NCBI GenBank assembly: GCA_033764435.1
Contig: JANRIX010000048.1
Location: forward strand, 1-64,000
From: JAEUMY01 sp033764435
Lineage (GTDB): Bacteria > Pseudomonadota > Gammaproteobacteria > Burkholderiales > Usitatibacteraceae
Reading direction: 5' to 3'
Length of the DNA stretch: 64,000 nucleotides
Shown here in pieces: positions 25,753 through 34,086 of the stretch. The notes below the pieces were generated by a model, which saw only the letters and a list, made by a program, of their open reading frames with translations, was not told the DNA's origin and made no database searches. Position 1 is the stretch's first letter; the number at the start of each line of letters is the position of its first letter. Position numbers and translations under genes: made by a program.

Positions 25753-26397
25753 ATGCGCAAATTTCTGCTGGCCCTTGGTCTGGCCGCCCTGTTGTCCGGC
25801 TGCGGATACAACGACTTTCAGTCGCGGGACGAGGAGGTCAAGAAGGCCTGGGCCGAGGTGCTGAACCAGTACAAGCGCCGTGCTGACCTGATTCCGAATC
25901 TGGTTTCGACGGTGCAGGGCTTCGCCGAGCAGGAGAAGGATGTCCTGCTGGGCGTGACCAATGCCCGTTCCAAGGTGGGTTCCATCCAGGCAACCCCTGA
26001 ACTCATCAACAACCCTCAGGCCTTTGCCCAGTTCCAGAAGGCGCAGGGCGAGCTGTCGGGCGCGCTGTCGCGATTGCTGGTCGTGGCGGAGAACTATCCG
26101 CAGCTGAAGTCGGATGCCAATTTCCGCGACCTGCAGGCGCAGCTCGAGGGAACGGAGAATCGCATCACCGTGGCCCGCAAGCGTTATATCGACGAAGTCG
26201 GTGAGTACAACAAGCTGGCGCGCCAGTTCCCCACCAACCTGACGGCCATGCTGTTCAGCTACGAGCAGAAGCCGCAGTTCACGGTGGAGGACGAGAAAGC
26301 CATCGCCGCGCCGCCGAAGGTGGACTTCAAGCCGACCCCAGCCGCGGCGCCCGCAGCCGCACCTGCTGCAGCGCCCGCTGCACCGGCAGGCAAGTAA
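25753..26397 (+). CDS. LemA family lipoprotein
   Basis: 214-aa protein with a lipoprotein signal (LGLAALLSGCGYNDF; lipid-modified cysteine near residue 17). The LemA core follows: EEVKKAWAEVLNQYKRRADLIPNLV in part, then TNARSKVGSIQATPE and a YNKLARQFPTNL segment. The C-terminus is an Ala-Pro repeat. RBS AAAGGAG is 8 bases from the ATG. LemA genes usually accompany TPM-domain genes, as they do here; function is unknown, possibly envelope quality control. Confidence 0.9.
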   Translation: MRKFLLALGLAALLSGCGYNDFQSRDEEVKKAWAEVLNQYKRRADLIPNLVSTVQGFAEQEKDVLLGVTNARSKVGSIQATPELINNPQAFAQFQKAQGELSGALSRLLVVAENYPQLKSDANFRDLQAQLEGTENRITVARKRYIDEVGEYNKLARQFPTNLTAMLFSYEQKPQFTVEDEKAIAAPPKVDFKPTPAAAPAAAPAAAPAAPAGK

Positions 26398-26408
26398 GTT
26401 GATGCCGG

Positions 26409-26439
26409 GATCCCGGTCCGTGACTTAAGGACCGGGATC
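26409..26439 (+). other. inter-cistronic hairpin between lemA and TPM genes
   Basis: GATCCCGGTCC pairs with GGACCGGGATC (11 bp) around a 9-base loop. There is no T run, so it is more likely a partial attenuator or mRNA stability element than a full terminator. Confidence 0.6.
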
Positions 26440-26458
26440 GGCACAGCGCGCCATCGCG

Positions 26459-27349
26459 ATGCGAACTCTTGCCTCCCTGTCGGCAGTCCTGCTGACTCTA
26501 CTTGCGCTGGCAGTCCAAGCCGCCACGGGCGACTTCGCCGACATTCCCGCGCTCAAAGCGCGGGTGACCGACACCACCGGCACACTCTCGCCAACCGATG
26601 TCGCGCGCATCGAGGGCAAGCTCAAGGCGTTTGAACAGCAGAAGGGCAGCCAGATGGTGGTGCTGATGGTGCCCACCACCCAGCCCGAGGCCATCGAGCA
26701 GTACAGCATCCGCGTGGCCGAATCGTGGAAGATCGGACGCAAGAAAGTCGATGATGGTCTCATCCTGCTGGTGGCCAAGAACGACCGCAAGATGCGCATC
26801 GAGGTGGGCTACGGGCTGGAAGGCGCAGTACCGGACGCCATCGCCAAGCGTGTGATCAGCGAAGTCATCGCGCCGCGATTCCGTGCCAACGATTACGTGG
26901 GCGGCATCGAGGCCGGTGTGGACCGGTTGATTGCCGTTGCGTCCGGCGAGGCCCTGCCGGCACCCGATCAGAAAAAATGGTCGGGTGGCTCGAAGGGGTC
27001 CGACAACGGCATCAACATCGAGTGGTACATGATCGCCTTCTTTGTCGCCATCGGGGTCGGGAGCTTTCTGCGCGCCGTGTTCGGGCGCTTCTTTGGCGCG
27101 ATGCTCACCGGCGGCGGATTGGGTGCAATCGCCTGGTTGCTCACGGGCATTGTGGGCACCGGCGTCATGATCGGATTTGTCGCGTTCGTGATCGTGCTGC
27201 TGTTCGCCGGTGGCGCAGGCGGCGGTGGGGGCGGCATCAGTTCCGGCAGCTGGTCGTCCGGTTCGAGCGACTGGAGCAGCGGCGGCAGCGACAGCTTCAG
27301 CGGCGGAGGCGGTGACTTCGGTGGCGGCGGCGCCTCCGGGGACTGGTAA
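26459..27349 (+). CDS. TPM-domain membrane protein (YgcG-like)
   Basis: 296-aa protein: signal peptide (about 1-21), TPM domain (DIPALKARVTDTTGTLSPTD to about residue 165, with the conserved RKMRIEVGYGLEGAVPDA), two transmembrane helices (about 190-210 and 225-255), and a Gly/Ser-rich low-complexity tail ending FGGGGASGDW, all typical of YgcG-like proteins. Family members are anchored with the TPM domain in the periplasm. Likely co-transcribed with lemA and the following TPM gene. Confidence 0.9.
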   Translation: MRTLASLSAVLLTLLALAVQAATGDFADIPALKARVTDTTGTLSPTDVARIEGKLKAFEQQKGSQMVVLMVPTTQPEAIEQYSIRVAESWKIGRKKVDDGLILLVAKNDRKMRIEVGYGLEGAVPDAIAKRVISEVIAPRFRANDYVGGIEAGVDRLIAVASGEALPAPDQKKWSGGSKGSDNGINIEWYMIAFFVAIGVGSFLRAVFGRFFGAMLTGGGLGAIAWLLTGIVGTGVMIGFVAFVIVLLFAGGAGGGGGGISSGSWSSGSSDWSSGGSDSFSGGGGDFGGGGASGDW

Positions 27350-27359
27350 GGGATTGGCA

Positions 27360-27857
27360 ATGAATTTCGCACGAATCTGGCGTCATATCCTCATGAACCG
27401 CTGGTCACTGAACCGCGCGTTTCCGCCCACCGTGCTCGAGGCCATCCAGCAGGCGACAGCGCGGAACGAGAAACGCCATCGCGGGGAAATCCGCTTCGTG
27501 GTCGAGGCCGAGCTGGACTGGGGACCGCTGCTGGCGAATCTGTCGCCAAGGCGGCGCGCCATTGAAGTGTTCGGCGGTTTGCGCGTCTGGGACACCGAGG
27601 AAAACAACGGCGTGCTCCTCTATGTCTTGCTGGCAGACCATGACATCGAGATCGTGGCCGATCGCGGCATACACCGGCAGGTGGGCGACGAAACGTGGCG
27701 GCGCATCTGTGACGCCATGCGGGCCGAGTTCAAGGCGGGGCGCTTCGAGCAGGGCGCGGTGCAGGCCATCGAGTCCATTTCCGACCTGCTCGCGCAGCAT
27801 TTTCCGCCTCGCGGCGATGACCAGAACGAACTGTCTGATCAGCCGGTCGTGATCTAG
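27360..27857 (+). CDS. TPM-domain protein, soluble
   Basis: 165-aa protein consisting mostly of one TPM domain without a signal peptide or transmembrane helix. Recognisable segments are NEKRHRGEIRFVVEAEL, VRDTEENNGVLLYVLLADHDIEIVADRGI in part (LLYVLLADHDIEIVADRG) and a late GVQAI-type helix. Start chosen at 27360, ten bases after the preceding stop and just after a weak AAGGGAT box. It completes a lemA-TPM-TPM set, a common trio. Convergent with the next gene. Confidence 0.88.
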   Translation: MNFARIWRHILMNRWSLNRAFPPTVLEAIQQATARNEKRHRGEIRFVVEAELDWGPLLANLSPRRRAIEVFGGLRVWDTEENNGVLLYVLLADHDIEIVADRGIHRQVGDETWRRICDAMRAEFKAGRFEQGAVQAIESISDLLAQHFPPRGDDQNELSDQPVVI

Positions 27858-27878
27858 TGCGGTGCCGCTTGAGCGCGG

Positions 27879-28607
27879 TCACGCAGCGCGGATGCGCTTG
27901 ATGAGAAGGTAACTCGCGCCACGATCACTGGGCGAGCGGTAGACGCCAGGTGCATCGAGAAGATGCGCAGCTGTCGCGGCCATCTCCCAGCCATCGATGT
28001 CATCGCCCCGCCATAGGGGCGTGGTGAGCTTGCGGAAGTCCAGGAGCTCTCCCAGTTCCAGCACCGTCGTGGCAGCCTTGCGCATCCGGGGGAGGTGGGA
28101 AGTGTTGGCCCATGACCAGAGCCAAGTGCCGCTGGCCTTTGCGGTGGAACCGATGAATTCGAAATCGGCGATGACCGCCGGTTTGCCTGCGTTGGAGAAC
28201 ACCAGCTTGCCTGTACTCTGATCCCAGTCGAAGCGCTCGTGCCGCGACAGGTCGTATTCACGCGAGAGCTTGGACTGCTTGGCCTTCAGTTCGAAGATTG
28301 CTGCCCCGACAAAGCTGGCCCAGTTATCGAGTGCGCGGCCTGTGAGCGAATGCGCCGACTTGTCACGCCCCGCGATGTAGCAGTGATGGCAGATGACCGA
28401 AATGGGCGGCGTCTCTCCCTCATCCGGCCAGCCGCCCTGCCGCTCGTACAGTGCGTCACAGCGATGGCACCAGGCATCGGGAAAGGGGTGACGCTTGTCC
28501 GGTTTGAACGAGAACCAGCGCTGGCCCGGCTTGCGCGCCAGATGGGTACAGACAAACGTGGCGCGTGCGGCCCCGTGTTCCTGGCAGGAGACGGTGTCGC
28601 CCGCCAT
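27879..28607 (-). CDS. hypothetical protein with zinc-ribbon-like N-terminus and DUF6882-like C-terminus
   Basis: 242-aa soluble protein. The first 85 residues contain several Cys/His pairs (SCQEHG, FVCTH, WCHRCDALYE, VICHHCYI) that could hold one or two zinc ions. The C-terminal part, with KASGTWLWSWANTSHLP, resembles the DUF6882 family, judged from memory. Start ATG shares a base with the lplT stop (TGATG at 28607), so it is the distal gene of the lplT unit. Function unknown. Confidence 0.65.
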   Translation of the reverse strand: MAGDTVSCQEHGAARATFVCTHLARKPGQRWFSFKPDKRHPFPDAWCHRCDALYERQGGWPDEGETPPISVICHHCYIAGRDKSAHSLTGRALDNWASFVGAAIFELKAKQSKLSREYDLSRHERFDWDQSTGKLVFSNAGKPAVIADFEFIGSTAKASGTWLWSWANTSHLPRMRKAATTVLELGELLDFRKLTTPLWRGDDIDGWEMAATAAHLLDAPGVYRSPSDRGASYLLIKRIRAA

Positions 28608-29902
28608 CAATGCTTGGCTTCGCCGATCCGCGCCTCGACATCCTCGAAGCGCTTGTTGTGCAGATGGCGCATGCGGACCAGGAACATGGTGACCATCACG
28701 AAGCAGCCGAACATGACGATGATGGTATTGATATGGAACCCGCCGGAAAGCAGCGCGGCGTACACCGCAAGCATCACCAGGATGCACAGGTTCTCGTTGA
28801 AGTTCTGGACCGCAATCGAGTGACCGGCGGACAGCAGCACATGGCCGCGATGTTGCAACAGCGCATTCATCGGCACGACAAAGAAGCCTGCCATCATGCC
28901 GATGATGACCATGAGTGCGTAGACCATCGGCATGGCAGTGACGAGTGTCATGGTCATGACGAGGGCACCCATGGCGATGCCAAAGGGAATGACGATCAGT
29001 GCCTTCTTGAGCGGTATGAAGCGCGCTGCGGCGACTGACCCGAAGGCGATGCCGACCGCGAACACGCCCTGCAGGACAGCCGCCTTGGAGAGCGGCATGT
29101 TCAAGTGCTGATCAGCCCAACGCAGCACGATGAACTGCAGTGTCGCGCCCGCACCCCAGAACAATGTGGTGACGGCCAGCGTGATCTGGCCCAGCTTGTC
29201 CGCCCACAGCGTGCGGAAGCAGTGACCGAAATCGACGACGAGGCGAATCGGATGTGTCTCCTGCTTGGCATAGCGGCTGCCCGTATCCGGAATGTAGAGA
29301 TTGAATGCGGCAGCGATGAGGTAGAACACGACGATCACGGCGATGGCTGTCTCGGCCGGTGTGTCGATGCCGGTGTTCATGAACGGGATATCGACGCCGC
29401 TCAACCAGCCGGATACCCGGGGCCCGATGAGAATGCCGCCCAGCACGGTGCCCACGATGATCGAACCAACAGTAAGGCCCTCGATCCAGCCATTGGCGAC
29501 CACCAGTTTTTCCGGTGGCAGGAGTTCGGTCAGGATGCCGTACTTGGCAGGTGAATACGCGGCGGCGCCCAAGCCAACGATGCCGTAGGCGAGCAGCACG
29601 ACAATGTATGGTGTGATGCCCGCTGCCGCGATCCACTCGTAGAACAACATGGTGAGACAACCCGCGATCTTGATCGTGTTGGTCACGAACATGACCTTGC
29701 CCTTGGGCAGCGAGTCGGCGAACGGGCCGACAAAGGGCGCCAGGACGACATAGGACACGGTGAAGAAGAACTTGAGCAGCGGCGTCATCCACGCCGGTCC
29801 ATCCAGCTGCATCAGCAGGGCGATGGACGCGATCAGCAACGCGTTGTCGGCCAGCGAGCTGAAGAACTGCGCCGACATGATGGTATAGAAGCCGCGCTTC
29901 AT
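28607..29902 (-). CDS. lplT: lysophospholipid transporter, MFS family
   Basis: 431-aa inner-membrane carrier with about twelve transmembrane helices. The opening GFYTIMSAQFFSSLADNAL and the later YGILTELLPPEKLVVANGWIE are diagnostic for LplT, which flips lysophospholipids inward for re-acylation. Start placed at ATG 29902 because the peptide begins directly with the family opening. No acyltransferase (aas) gene is adjacent, as is usual in betaproteobacteria. Overlaps the downstream hypothetical gene by one base. Confidence 0.9.
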   Translation of the reverse strand: MKRGFYTIMSAQFFSSLADNALLIASIALLMQLDGPAWMTPLLKFFFTVSYVVLAPFVGPFADSLPKGKVMFVTNTIKIAGCLTMLFYEWIAAAGITPYIVVLLAYGIVGLGAAAYSPAKYGILTELLPPEKLVVANGWIEGLTVGSIIVGTVLGGILIGPRVSGWLSGVDIPFMNTGIDTPAETAIAVIVVFYLIAAAFNLYIPDTGSRYAKQETHPIRLVVDFGHCFRTLWADKLGQITLAVTTLFWGAGATLQFIVLRWADQHLNMPLSKAAVLQGVFAVGIAFGSVAAARFIPLKKALIVIPFGIAMGALVMTMTLVTAMPMVYALMVIIGMMAGFFVVPMNALLQHRGHVLLSAGHSIAVQNFNENLCILVMLAVYAALLSGGFHINTIIVMFGCFVMVTMFLVRMRHLHNKRFEDVEARIGEAKH

Positions 29903-29966
29903 GAATGCGGGTGTCGAGTGCGGTGGGGTGCTGTTATGGAATGACAGCGCCGCGCGGATTGCGCGG

Positions 29967-30428
29967 TCACTGAAGGGTTCCGCGGGGATTGGCGAGCATT
30001 GTGCCACCACTTTTGACCCGGTCGCGCGTGCGCTCCTCGATCGGCGGCTCCTTCTCCGGCGGCGGGCCGCCCAGGAAAAAGCCCAGAACCATCTGCGTCA
30101 ACTGCGCCGGCGTCAGTTTTCGATCCGCTTCAAGCCGGTCGGCAAAGCGTTGCAACGCCGGCTTTTCCGGTCCGGACAACTCCTCGATGGAACTGGCGTA
30201 GACGTCGATGCGTTCCATCTTGATGTCGCTGGCAGTCTTTGGAGCCTCGGCCGGCCGTACTGATTTCTCGGGTACAGGCGCTTCGCCCTTGCGCACCGCC
30301 TCCGCCTGCTTTACCCGCTCGACTTGGCGAGCGTTGACGCCCAGATTGCGATTGGCAACCTCGCTTTCAACCGCCAGGGCTGCGGCCGGGCAGATGAAGG
30401 CCAGCGCTGCCAACATGTGCAGCCGCAC
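29967..30428 (-). CDS. hypothetical secreted protein
   Basis: About 153 aa with an N-terminal signal peptide (LHMLAALAFICPAAALA) followed by a charged, mostly helical mature region. A GTG at 30428 that overlaps the phoH stop (TAGTG) is the most likely start; ATG at 30416 is the alternative. No recognised domain. It shares a strand and an overlap with phoH, so it is probably co-transcribed with it. Confidence that it is a real gene is moderate. Confidence 0.55.
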   Translation of the reverse strand: MRLHMLAALAFICPAAALAVESEVANRNLGVNARQVERVKQAEAVRKGEAPVPEKSVRPAEAPKTASDIKMERIDVYASSIEELSGPEKPALQRFADRLEADRKLTPAQLTQMVLGFFLGGPPPEKEPPIEERTRDRVKSGGTMLANPRGTLQ

Positions 30429-31870
30429 TACAACACCTCGGCCGCGTGATCCGCGAGACGGGAACGCTCGCCGCGCTGCAGCGTGACGTGACCGGAATGT
30501 GCCCAGCCCTTGAAATGGTCCACCACATAAGTGAGGCCGGACGAGCCTTCGGTGAGGTAGGGCGTGTCGATCTGGGCGATGTTGCCGAGACACACCACCT
30601 TGGTCCCGGGACCGGCGCGGGTAATGAGCGTCTTCATCTGCTTGGGTGTCAGGTTTTGCGCCTCGTCGATGATGAGGAACTTGTTCAGGAAGGTGCGGCC
30701 GCGCATGAAGTTGAGCGACTTCACCTTGATGCGGCTGCGGATCAGGTCAGCCGTTGCGGCGCGGCCCCAGTCGCCGGCCTCGTCGTCGGTTTTCATCAGC
30801 ACGTCAAGGTTGTCCTCCAGTGCGCCCATCCACGGTGTCATCTTTTCCTCTTCCGTACCGGGCAGGAAGCCAATGTCCTCGCCCACTGGCACGGTGACGC
30901 GGGTCATGATGATTTCCGAGTAGAGCTTGTGCTCCAAGGTCTGCATGAGCCCGGCGGCCAGGGTCAGCAGCGTCTTGCCGGTGCCTGCCTGCCCGAGCAG
31001 TGTCACGAAGTCGATGTCCGGGTCCATGAGCACGTTGAGCGCGAAATTCTGTTCGCGGTTGCGCGCCGTGATGCCCCAGACGTTGTTCTTCTGGTGCGTG
31101 TAGTCACGCAACGTCTTCAGCGTCGCGGTTTTTGCCTCCTGGCCCACCACGATGGCGTAGAAGGGCTTCTCGGTTTCCTTGCCCGGCTCCTGATAAACGA
31201 ATTCGTTGGTCAGAAAGCTGGGGCAGAGCGGGCCCTTGATCTTGTAGAAGGTGCGGTTGTGGTCCTGCCAGCTCTCCACATCCTTGCCGTGCTTGGCCCA
31301 GAAATCTTCCGGCAGCTCGCGCATGCCCGTGTAGAGAAGATCGGTGTCTTCCAGCACCTTGTCGTTGAAGTAGTCCTCGGCCGCCACACCAATGGCACGC
31401 GCCTTGATGCGCATGTTGATGTCTTTCGACACCAGCACGACCTGGCGGCCGGGATACTCATGCTGCAGGTCCAGCGCAACTGCAAGAATCTGGTTGTCCG
31501 CCTTGGCGCTGGCCAGCGAATGCGGAATGTCGCGATTGATCGGGTGGGTCTGGAGGAAGAGCCGGCCGCTGGCGTCCTTGGAACCGAAACTCTCGAGATG
31601 GATGCCTTTTTCGATGTTGCCCTCGTCTGCGCTGACGATTTCGTCGAGAAAGCGACTGGCCTGGCGCGCGTTCCGGGCAACCTCGGTCATCCCCTTCTTG
31701 TGGTCGTCCAGTTCTTCCAGCGTGATCATCGGCAGGTAGATGTCATGCTCTTCAAACCGGAACAGACTGGTCGGGTCATGCATCAGCACATTGGTGTCGA
31801 GCACGAACAGCTTGATGTCGATGTCCTTCGCGGGCTTGGGTTCGGAACGGCGGGCGCGGGTGGCGTTCAT
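30428..31870 (-). CDS. PhoH-family ATPase with N-terminal PIN domain
   Basis: 480-aa protein of the PhoH2 type: a PIN ribonuclease domain (about 15-165; opening FVLDTNVLMHDPTSLFRFEEH, acid residues of the PIN site) fused to a PhoH ATPase domain with Walker A LGQAGTGKT and Walker B FLIIDEAQNLTPKQ. Such proteins are RNA-unwinding ribonucleases linked to toxin-antitoxin or stress responses. Start placed at MNATRARRSE. Separated from bcp by about 160 bases that include the bcp terminator. Confidence 0.92.
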   Translation of the reverse strand: MNATRARRSEPKPAKDIDIKLFVLDTNVLMHDPTSLFRFEEHDIYLPMITLEELDDHKKGMTEVARNARQASRFLDEIVSADEGNIEKGIHLESFGSKDASGRLFLQTHPINRDIPHSLASAKADNQILAVALDLQHEYPGRQVVLVSKDINMRIKARAIGVAAEDYFNDKVLEDTDLLYTGMRELPEDFWAKHGKDVESWQDHNRTFYKIKGPLCPSFLTNEFVYQEPGKETEKPFYAIVVGQEAKTATLKTLRDYTHQKNNVWGITARNREQNFALNVLMDPDIDFVTLLGQAGTGKTLLTLAAGLMQTLEHKLYSEIIMTRVTVPVGEDIGFLPGTEEEKMTPWMGALEDNLDVLMKTDDEAGDWGRAATADLIRSRIKVKSLNFMRGRTFLNKFLIIDEAQNLTPKQMKTLITRAGPGTKVVCLGNIAQIDTPYLTEGSSGLTYVVDHFKGWAHSGHVTLQRGERSRLADHAAEVL

Positions 31871-31918
31871 TGCGTGCGGGTGTCCTCGGTTGTGGTCATC
31901 AGGGGCTGAAAAAAGGGA

Positions 31919-31954
31919 AAAGCCCCCGACGGCGACCAAACCGAGGGGGGCTTT
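31919..31954 (-). terminator. terminator downstream of bcp
   Basis: AAAGCCCCC (31919-31927) pairs with GGGGGCTTT (31946-31954). Read on the minus strand, the hairpin follows the bcp stop and ends near a run of pyrimidines (CTTTTTTC downstream), consistent with intrinsic termination. Confidence 0.7.
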
Positions 31955-32030
31955 CCGTGGATGCGAATCCTGTGATCAATCAGAGTCAATGCGCGGATGC
32001 GTGCGATGGTGCGAACTCGTTGGGGCAAGC

Positions 32031-32510
32031 TTAGCCCAGCGCCTTGACTGCGTCCAGCACTTCCTGTGCGTGGTTCGGCACCTTGACCCCGCGCCATTCC
32101 TTCACCACCTTGCCGTCGCGGCCGAAGATGAAGGTGGAGCGTTCGATGCCGCGAACCTTCTTGCCGTACATGTTCTTTTCCTTCATGACGCCGAAGAGGT
32201 TGCACACCGTCTCATCCGGGTCGGCTAGCAGTTCGAAGGGGAAGCCCATCTTCTTCTTGAATTTCTCGTGCGACGCAACCGTGTCGCGCGAGATGCCGAA
32301 AATGGTGTAGCCGGCTTTCCTGAACTCGTCGTTGAGCGCCATGAACTGCAGGCCCTCGTCGGTGCAGCCCGGCGTGTCATCGCGTGGATAGAAGTACAGC
32401 ACAAAGGGATGTCCGGCAAAGGCGGACAGCTTGAAGCGCTGGTTGCCGGTTGCAGGCAGTTCGAAATCGGGCACGGTAGTGGTCATGGGTGGACTGTTCG
32501 GGAAGGTCAT
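32031..32510 (-). CDS. bcp: peroxiredoxin, BCP/PrxQ type
   Basis: 159-aa thiol peroxidase. Peroxidatic cysteine is in YPRDDTPGCTDEG (about residue 48), with the active-site arginine in the later GIERSTFIFG segment. No resolving cysteine five residues on, as in many 1-Cys-like BCP proteins. Detoxifies hydrogen and organic peroxides in the cytosol. A possible second start at MTTTVPDFEL would shorten it by eight residues. The bcp-phoH neighbourhood is common in Burkholderiales. Confidence 0.92.
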   Translation of the reverse strand: MTFPNSPPMTTTVPDFELPATGNQRFKLSAFAGHPFVLYFYPRDDTPGCTDEGLQFMALNDEFRKAGYTIFGISRDTVASHEKFKKKMGFPFELLADPDETVCNLFGVMKEKNMYGKKVRGIERSTFIFGRDGKVVKEWRGVKVPNHAQEVLDAVKALG

Positions 32511-32595
32511 CGGTAGTTGGGGGGATGATGAAGAATGTCAGCAGCGTCTGCAACCGACGCCCTTCATCAAGATGTCACATGATGCGAGGCCACGC

Positions 32596-33543
32596 TCAGG
32601 CGGCCTCGCGCGTGATGGTGCCGGCGGGCCAATCGGGGCCTTGCACGAGCAACGTACCGCTCCGTCCCGGCACGGTGCCCAGCTCTGCGACCGAATAGGG
32701 CAATGACCCGGGCACGATGCTGTCATGGATCGCGCGCGTGGACACGAGTTCAAATCCCTGCGATGTCCAGCCGGCAATGAGACGCTCCAGCACAGGCAGC
32801 AGACGCATGCCCTCCAGCTCCGCATGCAGGGTGAATATCTGATCGCCGTCTGCCGAGGCAGTCGTGGCGAGCAGCGCCTGGTCGACGTTCGCCTCGGTCA
32901 CGCCGTTGAGACCGATGAGTTCATCCAGTGTGGGCAGGGTGCTGGGATACTGCGGGCAGCCGATGACTTCACCGCGCCAGACCGGAAAGTGCGGAGAGCG
33001 CCCGCGACCGTCGGAGCAGTAGTCGAAGCCCAGTCGTTGCGTGGCCCGCAGCGCGTGCAGGCTCATCTGCCAGCCCGCGGCGCCGTGGGTGCGGGGCGAT
33101 TCCTTGAACACGTCCGCATAGCGGTTGCAGGCGCGCTGCATTTCGCGCTCGGCCCAGGCCTGCGGCGCGTCCTGCACACCGTCCTGCCAGCGCACATGAT
33201 CCCAGGTGTGGATCCCGGTCTCGAAGCCTTCGTCGCGCGCGCGGCGAAGGATGTCGGCGCACCGCACGCCGATATCCGGGCCCGGCAGCAGCGTGCCGTA
33301 GAGCAGGGTGGGGAAGCCGTAATGCTGCACAACCGACGTTCGCGAAACCTTGTTCAGGAATCCCGGACGAAAGACACGCTTGATCGCCCGGCCGGTGTGG
33401 TCGGGCCCCAGGCTGAACAGGAAGGTTGCGCCAACGCCGTGGCGCTTGAACAGGTCGATGAGGCGCGGCACACCTTCGCGGGTGCCACGGTAGGTATCCA
33501 CATCCACCTTGAGTGCGAGCTTCTTTGTCATTGTTATGGTCAA
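32596..33543 (-). CDS. polysaccharide deacetylase, ArnD-like
   Basis: 315-aa NodB-fold deacetylase. KVDVDTYRGTREGVPRL supplies the metal-binding aspartates, TGIHTWDHVRWQD the H-x3-H pair, and LHAELEG the late histidine. These match ArnD, the deformylase of the 4-amino-arabinose lipid A pathway. No other arn gene is nearby, so an orphan deacetylase acting on another lipid-linked sugar is possible. Starts MTITMTKK; MTKK is an alternative start five residues in. Confidence 0.85.
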   Translation of the reverse strand: MTITMTKKLALKVDVDTYRGTREGVPRLIDLFKRHGVGATFLFSLGPDHTGRAIKRVFRPGFLNKVSRTSVVQHYGFPTLLYGTLLPGPDIGVRCADILRRARDEGFETGIHTWDHVRWQDGVQDAPQAWAEREMQRACNRYADVFKESPRTHGAAGWQMSLHALRATQRLGFDYCSDGRGRSPHFPVWRGEVIGCPQYPSTLPTLDELIGLNGVTEANVDQALLATTASADGDQIFTLHAELEGMRLLPVLERLIAGWTSQGFELVSTRAIHDSIVPGSLPYSVAELGTVPGRSGTLLVQGPDWPAGTITREAA

Positions 33544-33615
33544 ACCTTGGGTTGCGGCGGACTATAGCAAAGGCGGCAGGCGGTCGCTCGGCAGCGTTCG
33601 TGGGAAAATTGGCGC

Positions 33616-34032
33616 ATGAGCACAGATCTCCAACAGCCCCAACCCAACCCTGACGTTCCGCCCTATCAACTCATCGGCGGCGAGGAGAAGGTCCGCGCCC
33701 TGGTCGATCGCTTTTACGACCTCATGGACGAGGACCCGGACTACTTCGGCATCCGCAAGCTGCATCCGGCATCGCTGGACGGTTCGCGCGACAAGCTCTT
33801 CATGTTCCTGTCCGGATGGCTGGGGGGGCCGCCGCTCTACGTGAACGAATTCGGCCATCCGCGCCTGCGGGCACGACACTTGCCGTTTCCGATTGCCACC
33901 AGCGAACGAGATCAGTGGCTGGCCTGCATGAATCGCGCGATGGAGGACACGGGCATCGAGCTGCGTCTGCGCCAGGCGCTGGCCCGGTCGTTCTTTGGCA
34001 CAGCTGACTGGATGCGCAATCAGGAAGGCTGA
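33616..34032 (+). CDS. group II truncated haemoglobin
   Basis: 138-aa globin. The signature GGPPLYVNEFGHPRLRARH contains the proximal histidine and neighbouring residues of group II (TrHbO-type) globins; the E-helix region carries the polar residues around LFMFLSGWLGG with the conserved tryptophan. Binds O2 or NO in the cytoplasm. Single gene, ended by a bidirectional terminator shared with the helicase gene. Confidence 0.9.
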   Translation: MSTDLQQPQPNPDVPPYQLIGGEEKVRALVDRFYDLMDEDPDYFGIRKLHPASLDGSRDKLFMFLSGWLGGPPLYVNEFGHPRLRARHLPFPIATSERDQWLACMNRAMEDTGIELRLRQALARSFFGTADWMRNQEG

Positions 34033-34037
34033 AATGA

Positions 34038-34063
34038 AAAAACCCGGCGGAAGCCGGGTTTTT
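34038..34063. terminator. bidirectional terminator between globin and rhlE
   Basis: AAAAACCCGGC pairs with GCCGGGTTTTT (11 bp, 4-base GGAA loop). A-rich and T-rich flanks serve both converging genes. Confidence 0.92.
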
Positions 34064-34086
34064 CCTTGGCGCCTGAGGGCACGCGA

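Noticed and set aside
26409..26439. Full terminator between lemA and the TPM gene
   Set aside because: A good 11-bp hairpin, but there is no T run, and the genes form a standard co-occurring pair; kept only as a hairpin.
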